A DNA stretch of 64,000 nucleotides from Macrotis lagotis (Eukaryota; Chordata; Mammalia; Peramelemorphia; Peramelidae), in NCBI RefSeq assembly GCF_037893015.1, contig NC_133665.1, forward strand, positions 21,613,207 through 21,677,206, read 5' to 3'. A program made the translations under genes and the position numbers. Below the pieces are notes generated by a model, which ran no database searches, was not told where the DNA came from, and was given only the letters and a program-made list of their open reading frames with translations. This document shows positions 13,734 through 28,700 of the stretch, piece after piece (positions within the stretch are counted from its first letter, which is position 1; every line of letters begins with the position of its first letter).

Positions 13734-16700
13734 TTGTCAGAACTTTGTTTTACAATTATGATTTTGAAGCTGTATGAAGGATTACAGCAGGGAAAGGAAG
13801 ACCAATTTAAAAGAATATTGTTCTATTGAGGGAATAGATTAAGGGAGTCTATAGGTGTTATATGCTATACATGCTTTCATATTTTTTCAGCATATCAATC
13901 AGTTGTGCAGACTTTTTTTCTCTAGAAAACCTTATTTATTATATGAGATGGCTCTCTGGGGGGAGAGAGATAACTATGCTGATGTAAGAAACAAAATATC
14001 AAATTAAGAAAATATTAATCTCAGTGGTAAGTGAACTGGGCTAGTTGTGATGGGAGAAAACAGAAGGAGATATAACGGCTTATAGCAATGTGTAAATAAA
14101 GTGGGACATTGCTCAACAATAGTGATTTAATAAAAAACAAATACACACGATTCTTTGTTCTACTTAGGGCTCTGTAGACAGGTGGCAAGCTGTCCTTTCT
14201 AGGTTGCTGGGCAACCACCTATTTTAAATAGAAGAGATGCTCCTCTGAGGCTCTTGCTATAGCTACTAAGAGACTGAGAAGGAGCTGTGCTTGACAGAAC
14301 AGTTCTGACTAATGAAACCTCCCTCTCTTTTATATTTTTTGGTATGTTCTGACAACAGATGTTGGTCAATAGAAAAAAAATTAATGGACAATATTTCTTT
14401 TATGACACATGAATCTTCTTAAATGATTTCTCAAGGGAAAAAAAAACTATATTGGCTAGGTCCCCGGTCCTTAAGTGCCAGCTAATTCAATTTGACTTTT
14501 TTAATTGAACTTAGGAGGAGCTGAATGTACCTTGTCAGAAAGCCAGCTTCCTCTGTTTAATTTTTTAAAAAGCTTTTTCCATCCATCCTATTGACCACAA
14601 AGTGAAATCTATTCCCCTAAATATGCTGCAACCCTATTATTCAAGGCCCCTAGGCATAAGAGAATGGATGGTGCAATTTCCCTGCTTTCCTGCAAATTAT
14701 TGAACAAGTGACGCCAACCTTGATACTGTATTTGCTTTCTCAGAAGGAATTTGTCCACAATGTGATCATTTTAAAGTATTTTTAAGGATAATAACCATTT
14801 AAAAAAGTAATTACATAGTGTCTTACAAGGAAGAGAAAGTTAAATTAGGATTTTTAACCTATATTGATTACATAGGTTAACTCTTATCCTAGAATATTAT
14901 TTCAGGCTCTCCCTTCCCCCTCTTGCCTCACCTGGTAGTGATCTCTGCCTATCAGTTGCTTCAACATCAGTTTTAGAGAGCTGCTTCAACATCAGTTTTA
15001 GAGAGCTGCTTCAGATGGATGGGGCTCAGAAGCAAGCACAGAAGTTCAAGTTGGGAGAGGTTTTTAAAAGCATTACAAGGTTAATTTATATGCAAAGACC
15101 TATCATGAACCAGAAAACTATTATCCTTCAGACCCTGAAAATCTTGAATGATGTAAGATGCATTTGTGATAGCAAAAAAAAAAAGGTGAAAGCAAATCAG
15201 GTGCCTATTGATTGAGGACTGACAAATAAATTGTGGTATATGAATGAAATAGAATAAATAATGAATATAAGGAGTTCAGATAAATTTGGAAACACTTGTA
15301 TAATGCAGAATGAACTAGAACTAAGGGGAAAACATGCATAAAATGTGGAACATTCAATAATGTAAATTAGGAAAACACTCAATTACATCAAATTCAGATA
15401 TATGATTATAATGGTCATTTATTATTCTAAAGGACTTCAATAGAGTTGGTAGACTATAAAAGCAGAACATGGTCAACATGCTCATGGTTTGTTTTGCTTA
15501 ACTTTGTTACAAGGTAAGATTCGGCATATTGGGGAAGGGGGGTGGGGGGTGAGTACTGGAAAATGATCACAATGTTAAAAAAAACTTTAAAATATAAGAA
15601 GCAAGAAAAGAGATGTCAGTATGATCCCAGTTAATGGGACCCCATCATTCAATTCAACAAATTGATTTAAAACCTACTGATGGGGGGCAGCTACGTGGCA
15701 CAGTGGATAGAGCACTGGCCCTCTCAGTCAGGAGGACCTGAGTTCAAATCTAGCCTCAGACACCTAATAATTGCCTAGCTATGTGACCTTGGGCAAGTCA
15801 CTCAACCCCACTGCCATAAATTTAAAAAAAAATTTAAAAACCTACTGGTGTAGGGGGGGGAAGATGTAAGGGACAAGAGATTAAGGCTTTTGCCCTAGTG
15901 ATTAAAGCAGTTGTTGAGATCTTGGAAATCCTCTACTAGAAAAAGAGTGACAAGACCTGAATCAAAGTCTGCCTAAGTATAAATCAAAGTCAAACTTTGT
16001 GAGAACCACAGCTTCTCCCATTCACCAAAATCCAATGGGAATTTTGAATGAGAAAGATGAAACTGGGTACAGAAACAAGAATTTTAAGTTGGAGAAGCTA
16101 ATACTTGATCAGGAAATGTGTGGATGAGCTGATTCCTTGCCTGATTGAGTCTGTCCCTCTCAAAGTTATGTTGTCCTCTTCCAAGCAGAAAGGGTAGGGG
16201 ACCTTCCTTGCCAGGCAGCACCAGAGTGGCTGGTAGGACAACTAAATTAGTTGTATGACTGTATAGTAGTATATAAAAACCTTCTTATTCAAAGTAAGAG
16301 ACATGAAATCTTATAATCTCATTGAAGAAGCAAGACATCCTGATATCACACAGCTAAACCATGGTATTTTTAATATGGCTAATCACCAAAAGAAATAATA
16401 GAGATAGTAGGGTCAAAGTATATCATTGTCAAGAGGATCCATGTGGGTTCAAATCTGCTAACTAGTAGTGGTGCCAGAACTTGAATCCAGATTACTTGGC
16501 ACCCAACTCTAGAGCTTGAGTGCACAATGAATAGCACTTTGGTTTGAAATTTCAGTGTCTTGTCTTAACAATGCCTTAAGAAAGCTGTAGCATTCCTGGG
16601 AAGTCTGTCCAGACTAAACAGCTCTGAAATAGTAGTGATATATACATATATACTTATTGACTATTGATTGACTCTTCAAGATTATTTGATTGATTTATAC

Positions 16701-19700
16701 TAAAAAGCCCCTATTAACACTTCTGCCACTTACAATGTACTAATTATGAATTCATCCATTTTATTTTTAAGAAAATGGCTATGCGATATGAAAATGTAAT
16801 CTTTGCTAATGTGGATGTGGATGCTGCAGAGGTAAGATATTTAATCCCTATGCCTCTTCCAGAATAATATGTACTGAATATCTTGCCTTATATAATGTAA
16901 ATCCACAGGATCTCAGAATTGGGAGAACCAACCCAAAGTTAAAGAGGCATCCCTTCTAGACATGCTTACTCAGTAATCATCCTGGAGGCGGGAAGGGTGA
17001 CCTAGTACTTTCCCCAAATGGCTATACTTTTGGATATTTTAGAAGTATTTTTAAGGAAATGATCCTCCCTTTTTAAGCTTGAATGTGTCTCTTTGCTCCT
17101 ATATTTTGCTCATAATTCTGCCCAATGTGGTCTAGCAGAAAAGTCAGATCCCTTTTCCTCTTGGAAATCCTTCAGTTACTTGAAGACAGTTCTTATGTCC
17201 CACCCCCATCCATTTTTCCTTCTAAACACCTTAATTACTAGTTACTAATCTAACTAGATTAAACACATTTCCCTGTAGGAAATGAGTTAGTAATTACTTT
17301 TAATTGCAGTAAAATGTTCATTCTTTATCAAATTGCAGTGAAAACTTCTTATAGTGCCTAGATTTTTGCTGCAGGATAGAGGTCTTCCTTATTCATGTGA
17401 TTTCATGGATAAGGATACCCCTCTACCAAGGAAGGTTGGCACCTTCTCAGTAACATATACTCTTATTGGATTGTCTAGAGCTCTAGGAAGGTATTCCTTG
17501 TGCAAAATTACACAGTTGTATTAGAGGCAGGACTTTAACCCAGATCTTCTTGGTTCTGAGGTCAGGCCTCTATCCACTAGATTATGCTGCCTCATATTTT
17601 GCAATATATTATGCTTCTGTGCTTTAAATTTTAGGTCATTCCAACAGAGAGAAAAAACTTTTTCCACCTTCTTCCCTTTGGCAGGGAAAGGGGAAGAGAG
17701 AAAGGGAAAAGGAGAGTGAGTTGCTTGTTTTATTTGCTTTATACAATTTTGAAGATCTTTTAAAAATTATTTAACCCTTTTTTCTAACTCTTATCTCTAT
17801 ATAAAAGCTAGTGCTATCTTCTTACCAAGAAGGCAATATTAGAGAACCATGGAGAGGTCTCAGTGATATAAAATGTCCTTACAAAATATTCTACTTAATA
17901 TTCACTAGGCCCAAAATAAACGAATTAAGTACATTTTGTGAAATTATGTTGACTCATTATCTGTGACTCATTAACTAACTGAGGTTGCGAAACCATTGGG
18001 AGTATCTAAAAGTTACTATCATAATTGGTTGGATGCAAAAGGATTATCATATTTCAAACTTCTTGTAACAATGCCAACCATTCACTGGAAATATCCTCCT
18101 CAGTCAGTCAAATCAAGTCCTTTACATTCAGTTTAGGTTTCTATCAGCATTCTTCCTTAAACATTTGAATAAAAACTAAAATTTTCTCTCCTGATGAATT
18201 TATTTGGTCATATGTGTGCAGTTTCTAACATGATGAAGATTGAATTCAATTCAACCACATTTGTGTTAGGCACAGAAGTTTACAAATACAAACAAATACA
18301 AACAAAATCATGCCTTCCCTCCAAAGCATTCTACACTTTCAGGAAAAGATTAAGGAGAAAAAAAAAGGTTATGGTCCATGAATGACTGAATAAATGAACC
18401 ATTTATTAAATGACCTCTATGTGCAAAGCATTGTGTTAAGTAAGTACTGGGGATATAAATAGAAAAGTTAGACAATCTTTCTTTTCAAAGAAAATTGAAG
18501 GAGAAATGACTACATTGAGAAAGGAAGCTCCCTTAATTTGAGTGCCTTCCCTCTGTTTATAATTCCCAATTTATCCTTCATAGAAATTGTTTGTACAGTT
18601 AGTTTTCATGTTGTCTCCAAGTAGATTGGGAGCTCCATGTAAACAAAGGCCAGGTGTTTTGGGGTTTTTTGGTGTATTTCCTTTCCCTAGCCCTTAGAAC
18701 AGCATTTGACACTTAGTAGGTACTTAACAAATGTTTGTTAATTCATTGATTAATAAATGGTTTTTGATTGATAACTCAAAGATCTTACAATGTACTTCCC
18801 TATAAAATTCTTCAAATCAATCTTTCCATTTTCTCTAGGGTAGAATACAAACTTTGTAGTCTGGCATTTAAAGCCCTACACAATCTGGCTCCCACCTAGC
18901 ATTTCAGTCTTATCTCATATTACAACCTGTTTCCTACATTCTCCATTCCAATCAAGATTGCCTGGGCTGGGAATCACATCTTCGGTATCCTTGGGTACCA
19001 TGTGTCTGATCACCAGTTGTCTCTTAATCCCCTCAATTGGTAGCACCCAGTTCTTTCTCCTCAAATTATCACGTATGCATTTATCATTTTGGATATTATA
19101 CTACATATCTCCACAAACTCCAAGTAGACTTGTTTTGTTGTCTTTGAGGCCAGCTTTTTTATTTACTACATTGTGCATTTCTAGTAATTTTCTATTATTT
19201 ATTTATTTGCTTGCTTATTTTTGTTTGGTTTTTGGGAGGCAATTGAATTTAAGTGACTTGCCCAGGTGACAGCTTGTAAGTGTCTGAGGCCAAATTTGAA
19301 TCCAGGTTCTTCTGACTCCAGGCCAGTGCTCTATCTGCTGCACCATCTAAATGCCCCTGTTATTTTTTTTTTTAAACATTGACAGCATAAACTTAAGTTT
19401 ATTCTCTCCTGGAAGAAAGGAGAACTCAGTAAGTTTGTAATTGGAGTGAGACTTAAGTTAAAAATGTGTCACATTTCTATTCAGTTTTTTGAACCAACAT
19501 AAACCTATAACTCTGAATGGCATTTATCTTGCTTTTTGAAGTAAATAAATTTGTCATTCTTGTGGAAAATGTTGAGTCTGTATTTCATCCATCAAAATTG
19601 ATCAAATAGTATTGGCTCAGTAGGAACTCTGAGTCTCAATTATGTGTGATTATAAAATGGGGAGGACAATAACACTTGGGTTACTTACCTCACAGCTTGG

Positions 19701-22700
19701 TTATAAGGGTCAATAGTGAAAATATACATGCTTTATGAGAATTTGCTACTATTATCAAATTTGTATGTGTTCCAGAGAAATCTAACACTTTTTCACATCT
19801 CATATTAATTTTAAGGGTAAGCATATCCCAGGAAATTCTTTCAAGGTTAGATAGAGTGGAATTCTCTCTGTCTTTCCTCCTACTTGCTTCTTGCAATACT
19901 AATCCTGTTAAGTCTCAAAACTTGCTGGAAGCCTGAAGCATTAAAATATGAGTGGTAAATTTCTTGGTTGTCAGGTTGTAAAGATTCCTAGAGAGCAGGA
20001 AAGTCTGTCACAGTGCCCTACTTCCTGGCAAAAGAGATAAATTCAAGCCCTCTAATGGGACAAAGTGTCTCCTGCCCCTTTGGGCAGTAATTCATGGCTA
20101 ATTCAGGACATTTGGCATGATATGGTTAAGCATAACCTGAAGGAATAAGATATCCTGTTATAGAGAGGATATTCATCAGTGTTTGACATCCACTGCTTTT
20201 TCCTCTTTCCTAGGAGGTGGCCAGTTGTTGTCAAATCAAATCCATGCCCACGTTTCAGATGTATAAAGAATCCCAAAAGGTATTTTATATTCTGACAGTA
20301 ATTGGTAGTGATTATATTCTGATCATAGCAAACCAGCCATGCTTCTTTGATAATAGTCTAAAAAAGGCTTAATATAGGCTGACAATTGATGAAATACTCT
20401 TTTTTTATTCTGATATGGAGTGACTTATTCTGACCCTTGGGAATTGCTTGAATTTTTAGATGTCACTGAACCTCTCTGAGTCTCAGTTTCCTTATTTGTA
20501 AGCCTAGAATAATAATGATTACACTACCTACTTTGTGGAATTATTATTATGAGGTTATTTAAATTTGAATATAATATATAATATAATATAATGTAATATA
20601 TATGATATAATATAAATATGAATTGTTAAGTGGTAATTGGTTGAATATTGAATAATCTTAGTTTAACCTTGTATCACAGAAGTGTTCAAATCTGCAACTG
20701 ATACAAAACTGAATGTAATAGCTAATAAAATTCATAAAAACAAATATTTGAAACTATTAATACTGGACTGAAATAACCAAAATAAAATTCAGTGAGGATG
20801 AATGTAATGCTTGACATCTAAATTAAAAAAAATTTCAGAAGTACCAAATTAGGGAGTCCTGGAATAGTAGCAGGATTGTTTCTGTGTTTTGTGCTTTTTT
20901 TTAAATATAAGGCTTTTCACTGACATTTTTATATAAGCTTGATTTGAGTCAATAATTTGCAAGAGAGCTAATATAATTTATTAATGGAAGAATATAAAAT
21001 TAAGTATAAGTGATGACTACAATATATTGAATTGAGTCCCTAAATAGAATAATCTTTGTTAATACTTCCTAATTATATATTAGATAGGGTCAATATCTCA
21101 TGAAATAATAGTCCTACTATGCTTTGTACTACTAAAGTAAATCACTTTTGGAGTATTGAATTTAATTTTGGGTAACACTTTTAAGAGAAAAGTTATTAAA
21201 AAACACTTTTAGTCTGGGGAAGGGTTGGGAGGGAAGCATAGCAGGCATCCTATCAAAAGGTGACCTATTTGGTAAGAAAATTTAAACTATATATGTCATG
21301 TGATTTAAGGAGTTGATTTTTAGCCTGGAAAAGAAAACACTAAAGACACATGATAGTTGTCTTTAAATTCTTGAAAGACTTCATGTGCCAGAGAAAACTC
21401 TTACAGTTTACAAGCAGACTTTCTTAATCCCTCTTAATGCTAGTTGTCATGTTATTTGGTCCATTAGATTGCAAGCTCCTTGAGAACAAGGATTGTCTTT
21501 GTCTTTTTTTGTATCTGCATCACATGGCACCATGCCCAGCAAATAGTAGGTGCTTAATTAATGCTTTCTAACTGACTGATTGACTCTCATCATATAAGAT
21601 AGAAGATGTATGTCTCCAGACTTGCTCTGTTGATCTGGAGGTCAGAACTAGGATCAATGAGTTCAGATTTCAAGAGAAATTTCAGATTCACTTAAGAAGG
21701 GACTATCTAATTAGAACTCTCCAACAATGAAATGGTCTGCATTGGGAGAAAATGGGCTCCCCATCACTGGAGGTAGTAGTAGGGCTCCCCCATAGCAGGT
21801 AGTAGTAGAAAGTCATCTTTTGGGGTTAGGTCATTTTAGTTCTTTTGAGATTATTACATGTCATGAGTAACTGCCATATTACATTGATATTACATTGGTA
21901 ATAGCCAAATTATATTCAGGAAGCCTCTTTAAAGTTTAGAGTCTAGTACTTAAATGAATGGTAAATGATCAAACTTAAAGTCATAGACTCTAGACCTGGA
22001 GTAAGCTCCTTAACTCTCCTACGGTTTTATTTACTCAACAAAAAAAATAGAATTGTACATTTTTTATTAGTGGAAAAGACCTAAAGATCCCCTAGCTCTA
22101 CCTCTATTAGTTTAAAGATGAAGGATCTTAGCCCAGGGAGGCAAAATCCAGTGTTCAGAAATTTCTAAAGCTCCATCAAATATTGTAACATATTATCATT
22201 ACTAAGGTACTGGGTTGTTGAAAGTTAATTATTCAGCTACTAAACCAGAGCTGGAAAAAATGAAGAGAGCAGAGCAGCCTGACTAAAGAAGGCCATTTGT
22301 TGGGAAGCAATAGAAAATAAGTGTGGAGAGGCAGAATGGCTGCAGATGATGGATGGCCTGAATTTCAAACCAGAGATATTCCACCTATATTTAATTCTAT
22401 GTTTATTAGCAGGAGATGATTAATGACAGCTATTTGGGAAAATGAATTCGCCTGATATATGCTGTATGTATTCCAGGCCAAACCAATTTGACAAGCAATG
22501 TATTAAGTACCTACTATGCACAATGCACATATGGTTATGATTAAGAATAAAAAAGTCAAAATAAAAAACAGTCCCTATTCTCAAGGATCTTGCATTTAAG
22601 TGAAGAGTTAAAATGTTAGTGATTTGCAGGAAATCTGTGAAGAGAGTGAGCATTAAAGGGCTCAGGAAAAGCTTTCTGTAGAAGATTCTCAATCAAGGTG

Positions 22701-25700
22701 AGGTAGTTGAGGGGTCAGCCTTTGCAGAAGCATAAAGGTGGGAGATAAAGTACCAACTATGGAGATCATCAAACAAGTCAACCTGATAGAATATAAAATA
22801 TAGGAAAAGGAACAATGTGAATAAACAGAGTCCAACAAACAGACCAATTTTGTAAAATGTAAAATTTATGAAAAGGAACAATGTACATTAAATGTACATA
22901 AAAAAATTTATTTCAAGAGACCCGGTTCAGAAATTTATGGTAAACAAGGATGGTCATAGACTCATAGACTTAGACTTGAAAGAGATATCCAGAGATCAAA
23001 TAGTCTAATCCCATTGAGAAACTGACATTCTGAGAATTCACATGATCAGAGTCACAGAAAGTGTTTGAGGCAGGACTCCCATCCTGACTCCAAATCAAAA
23101 ACTCTGACCTCTACATACTCTGCCTCTTAGGAGGTGAAGGGAGTTTCAATTACGTTGAAGATGATAGGAATGGAGAAAAAAAGATAAATATATAAAAAGG
23201 TTTCTAACTTTTCAAATGAATTCCAATGAATAAGGCTTAGTAGCTTAAAGAATGAAGAAGAAAAAGGAAAAGATTGCTCTAGGGTTTCCAGAAATGCTGA
23301 AAAGAAGGTGGTCTTTATATGGATAACTTTTGGATATGTTTCCTCGAGGTGATGATAGATGATCCAAGTAGTGATGTCTTATGGATTGGGACAACAAATA
23401 AAACCTAGTCTCTCCATTCTTGATTTGATGTTCCTGCTAATTTAAGAAAGATTGTTTTACAGTTTGTTCTAAGAAACATTTCCTGAAACACTTAATTTTC
23501 ATATTCTATTCCCCGTGAGCTAATCCTTTAATCTGAAAGAATTATCTCTTGAGGGATAAGAACCTCAGTTTGTGGAAGGTTAATTATTCTTGTGGATCTG
23601 GCCTGAGGGTAGAAGGTAAAGAGAAACAGTAAGAGAGTTAAATGAATTTCTAGCTTTGGAATGAGGTATTATAATTCTTTTGTACTAACAAATATTAGAC
23701 CCTTTTTACTGAAATTTTTGCTTTAAGGATCCAACATTTCTATCTATAACATCAAATCAAAGAAAATATTTTTCTTGTGTGGTTGCCATATTTTTGAACT
23801 ATAAGACACTATTTTTCTGACAAGTTGTATCACTATCCCAATTGTCTTCTTTCTGAAATATCATTGGTTCAGCATATATCACTTTTGTTACAAGTTAATT
23901 TTAAAACATTCTAATTAGATGGCAGCTGACACACCCTTTCATGGAAATTTACAGAACTTCACTATTAAGACCTTAGACTAATGATTTTGAACACTGAGAA
24001 CATAACTAATTGCAAAATCTTCTGTGTGCCTTAGTTTCTTAAAAGGAAACTATACTCTCCCTTGGAAGACTGTGATGAAGAAGATGGAAAAACTAAGCCA
24101 GTGACCTTGATGTAGATTCTTCTCATTGCTTTGACATCTCAGAAAACATGTGTTAACAATCCTCTGATTCAACTACAGAAAGATATTAACAGAGGAAAAG
24201 AAGTAGTCAGATCACTATTATAATGAATTTAGCTTTATAGATTCATTCATGAAAATGCCATCAAAATGGGAAAACCCTCATGTTTATTTTTGTTAAAAAA
24301 AATTCTCATTTTCATTCTCTGGTTATCATTTTGTTGTTGCTATTACATTTGACATTGATTTTATTTTTTTTCCTCAATTACATATAAACAAAAATTTTTA
24401 ACTTTTGTTTTTTAAATTTTTGAGTTCCAGATTCTCTCTCCCTCCTTCCTCCCCTCTCCTTGAAAAAACAAGCAATTTAATACATGTGCAGTTATGCAAA
24501 ACGTTTCTATGTTGGTCATATTACAAGAGAAAAAACAGACTAATTCAACACTAATTTAAAAAGTATGCTTCAAATGAATTCAGACTCCATTAGTTCTTTT
24601 TTTTTCTTTCATTCCTTTCTCTGGTGGTGAATATAATTTTTCATCACAAGTTCTTTGGAATTATCATGAATCATTGCATTGCTAAGAATAGCTAAGTCAT
24701 TCATAGTTGAATATTGTATAATATTGCTATTACTATGTACTAGCAACTCACTCTCTTGTTTCTGCTCATTTCACTTTGTAACAGTTCATAGGTTTTTTTC
24801 TGAAACCATCCTTCTCATCATTTCTTAAAGCACTATAGTATTCCATCACCATTCCCCAACTGATGGCATGTCCTCAGTTTCCAATTCTTTGGCTATAAAT
24901 ATTTTTGTACATATAAATCTATTTTATTTTTTCCTTTAATCTCTTTGGGATACAGATCCAATATCATTTACAGGATATGATACCCTCTAACTATAGATAT
25001 GCTCCAAGACTCTGTCCTAGCCTCTTAGTTTCTCTATACTTTCTCATTAGTTCCCATGGTTTCAGTTATGATCTGTATACAAAGGACTCCCACATCTAGA
25101 AATCTAGCCCTTTCTTTTCTTTCTTTCTTTTTTTTTTTTTTAGGTTTTTGGCAAGGCAAATGGGGTTAAGTGGCTTGCCCAAGGCCACACAGCTAGGTAA
25201 TTATTAAGTGTCTGAGACCGGATTTGAACCCAGGTACTCCTGACTCCAAGGCCAGTGCTTTATCCACTATGCCACCTAGCTGCCCCTTTAAAAAGCTAAT
25301 TAGTAGAAGAATGTCTTTTTTTTTTTAGGTTTTTGCAAGGCAAATGGGGTTAAGTGGCTTGCCCAAGGCCACACAGCTAGATAATTATTAAGTGTCTGAA
25401 GCCAGATTTGAACTCAAGTACTCCTGACTCCATGGCTGGTGCTCTATTCGTTGCACCACCTAGCCGCCCCCTAGCCCTTTCTTTTCTAATCCTACATGAC
25501 CAACTACTTATTGAACATTTTGAATGTAATGTTCCCTAAGCATCTAAACCCAACATGTTTTCCCAAACCAATCTCTTTTTCCATTCCCCTACAAGGTGGA
25601 TAAAGGAACTATCATTTTTTTTCAAGGTACCTACATTTTTAACTTAAGACTCATTCTTAATTCTTCATTCTCCCTTATCTTATGTATTCAGTCAGTTGCC

Positions 25701-28700
25701 AAAATCAGCCATGATTCTCTTCATAGCATCTCTCACATCCATATCTTTCTCTATTAACTCTAATTCAATCCCCCATCATTTCTCATCTGCATTTTTTTCT
25801 ACATATTTATGTGTGTACATATTCTCTTCATAAAATAAGAAAAGGGACTTCCATTTTTTTGTCTTTGCATTGCTATCACCCAGGACTGTAACAGACACAT
25901 AGTAGATATTTACTAAATGCTTATTGATTGATTTATGTCCAAAAATATCACTCACATTAGAATCGATTCACTGCCCACATTCAGCTAAGAAACCAGTTTT
26001 TCTTTGCATAGTTGATCATTGGGAAATTTTTGTCACAATAAGAACTCCAGATTTGAGATTGCACTTGAGCTTTTCTACATTATGATAATTCTGCATTTTT
26101 ATGGATTAAATAATAAAACCCATGACCTAAGACAGTTGGAAACCTAACTGCAATGGATACAATCAAATATCATCCCTTTCCTCTAAAATCATCTCTTCCT
26201 CTTGACTTTACCTTTTCTAGTGGTGGCACTAGTATCCTCCCACTTCTTCAGACTTGAAGACTCAATCACTTTTAATTCTTCTTCCTCCACCCCTACATGA
26301 AATCAGTTTTAATTTAGAATCTGTGGAGCCTAGCACTGAAATGTTTCTTCCCTTCATTACCTTCTTTTCTCTTAAACTCTTACTTTTGGGAGTATTTAGG
26401 TGGCACAGTGGTTAAAGCAATAATCCTGAAGTCAAAAGGACCTGGGTTCAAGTTATTTACTGTATGACCCAGGGCAAGTCACTTAACCTTAATTGCCTCC
26501 CAAAAAACCCCAACTAGCACTTTTTAAAATTCAGACCATCATTACGTTAACCCTTGTCTGAACTATTGTCATAACTTCCTATCTAGTCAACACTTCTCTC
26601 AAGTTAATCTTCTAATTCTGATCTAGGTTATGCCTCTGGTTAAAAATATTCAGACATAGATCCAAATTAATAAATTGGTCCACAAGTATTTAAGAGATCA
26701 AAGAAATTGGCAAAGGACATATATGCACAAAAATCTTTGCAGTGACACTCTTTGTAGTATTAAAAAAATTGGAAATAAAGTTGATACCATTGACTGAAGA
26801 ATGGCTATAAGAAATGACCAACAAGATGGATTCAGAAAAACCTGGGAAGACTCATATGCTAAAGTATTCTTATAATTTCATGACAGGTTCAAAAAGAAAG
26901 AGTTCAATTTTCAGACATGGTTTTGTTTTGTTTGGCTATACTTGTCATGCTAGTTAGGGGTAAAAGAAGAAGGGGGAAGAGGGAAGGCAGTATTGACAAG
27001 GATTCCCCAAAAACAGAATAAATGGGGAGAAAAGATCATCAATGATTATTATTTTTAAAATACTTAGATGAGAGCAGAAGGATGATCAGAAGGGGGTCAC
27101 AGAAAAATGAAGCAGTATTAGAACTACCATGTAAAGCTTGAAATAAACTTTTTTTTTTAAAAAAACCAAGCTGAATAATCAGAGTTTCATATGCAGTCTT
27201 CTTTTTTCTGTTTTGGGTTTATTTGTTATACGTAGAAAAATGCTCAGGCTTATTGATGTTTGCCAAGTTAATAACAATAAAAAGGACAACTTTTTAAAAA
27301 TAAAATCAAAATCTTCAATGTCTTTTCATTTCCTACCCAATTCAGTATAAACATTATAACTTACATTGAGAATACTCTCATATGGTCAAGTAGATCTTCC
27401 CATTTCACCTTTTCACAGATATTTTAACCTATATTAAAATGTATACTTCAAGAAAATAAACTATTCAGTCTTTTCCAAATATGCCTTATGTCTTTCCACC
27501 TTTGCTCATGATGCTCCTTCTTTCTAAAGTTCCTTTCCCTTTGAATTTCTGTTTAATAGAAATCCTACCCAGACTTCTAAACTCATTTCTAATATTGCCT
27601 TGTTCCTGAAGCATTCCTTCCTCTAAATGCCTATACAATATTTTTTGTACTTTCTCCCCAGTGAACTTATTATATTAGTTATATTTATCTTATCCCCACT
27701 ATCATTCTTGCAAAGGACATGTTAATCAGCTACCCAGTGATTCTACTCACCATCCCATGACCTGAGCAGGCCAACACCCTGCCCTGGCTACCACTTGCCA
27801 TTACATGTAGTCTCCCCTTACTGAAATGTCAGCTTTTCTGGCAAGGGATTCTCTCACATTTTGCCCCACATAGTACTCTGCATCATAGTGCGAAGGAGCC
27901 CCCTGAATAGTAAGTGCTTAGTTAATACCTTTTAATTGATCCATTTATTCGATATTTATAGTTGATAAGCTCCTTGTGAGCAAGAATCATTTCTTTTTTA
28001 TGTTCCCTTCATTCAACCAATCCAAATATCTAATTTCATCAGTGGATTTATGCTTTCGTTGGTCTGAGCTTCCTCACCCACACCCTGCCTCATGTAGATG
28101 ATAACCCAACCATATCTTCTAATTCTATGCAGTTTTTTCTATCCCTATCTTTCTATTCTAGTAGTCTGTGAAGAAACTAGTGTGCTAAAAGAATTCCTCT
28201 GATTGTATTAATATTTCAAGGATTTTAGGGCAACACTCAAGCTTTACATGTTTATCTAACTTTTAGTATGTGACTTGCCCACAATTCTCTTTTTTATCTT
28301 TACTCTTTTATTCTCAGTGATGTCCTTTATGCCACTCTCATATGCGAGTCACATTATTGTTGGGGAAAAAACTAGTATTCTTGAAAGATAACATAATACA
28401 TTAGAGTATTCTTTCTCTGCTAAGTGAGCTATGATATTTTTCAAGTTTTGCAGAGATTAAAGGGCTATTGAAAGTGAATTATAATTCAAATCTAATAAAA
28501 TCCAAATCAACAAATAATTTCCTGAGCATCTACAATGAATTATGATCAAAGCTATGTGCTAGAGAGATAATAAAGTGATGTGAAACTATGTAGCCACATT
28601 TATACTAATAAGCAAAGAATAAGTACAAAAAAGGTCAGTAGGTATTCTTCTGGTAGGACACTTTTCCTACCACTGCAAATAAGCAAGTCTTACTCTTTCA

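Noticed and set aside
20280..20372. Extended exon 4 as an alternative coding end
   Set aside because: The frame stays open for about 30 codons past the donor, but the peptide resembles neither TXN nor the extra segment of a human TXNDC8 isoform; read as intron.
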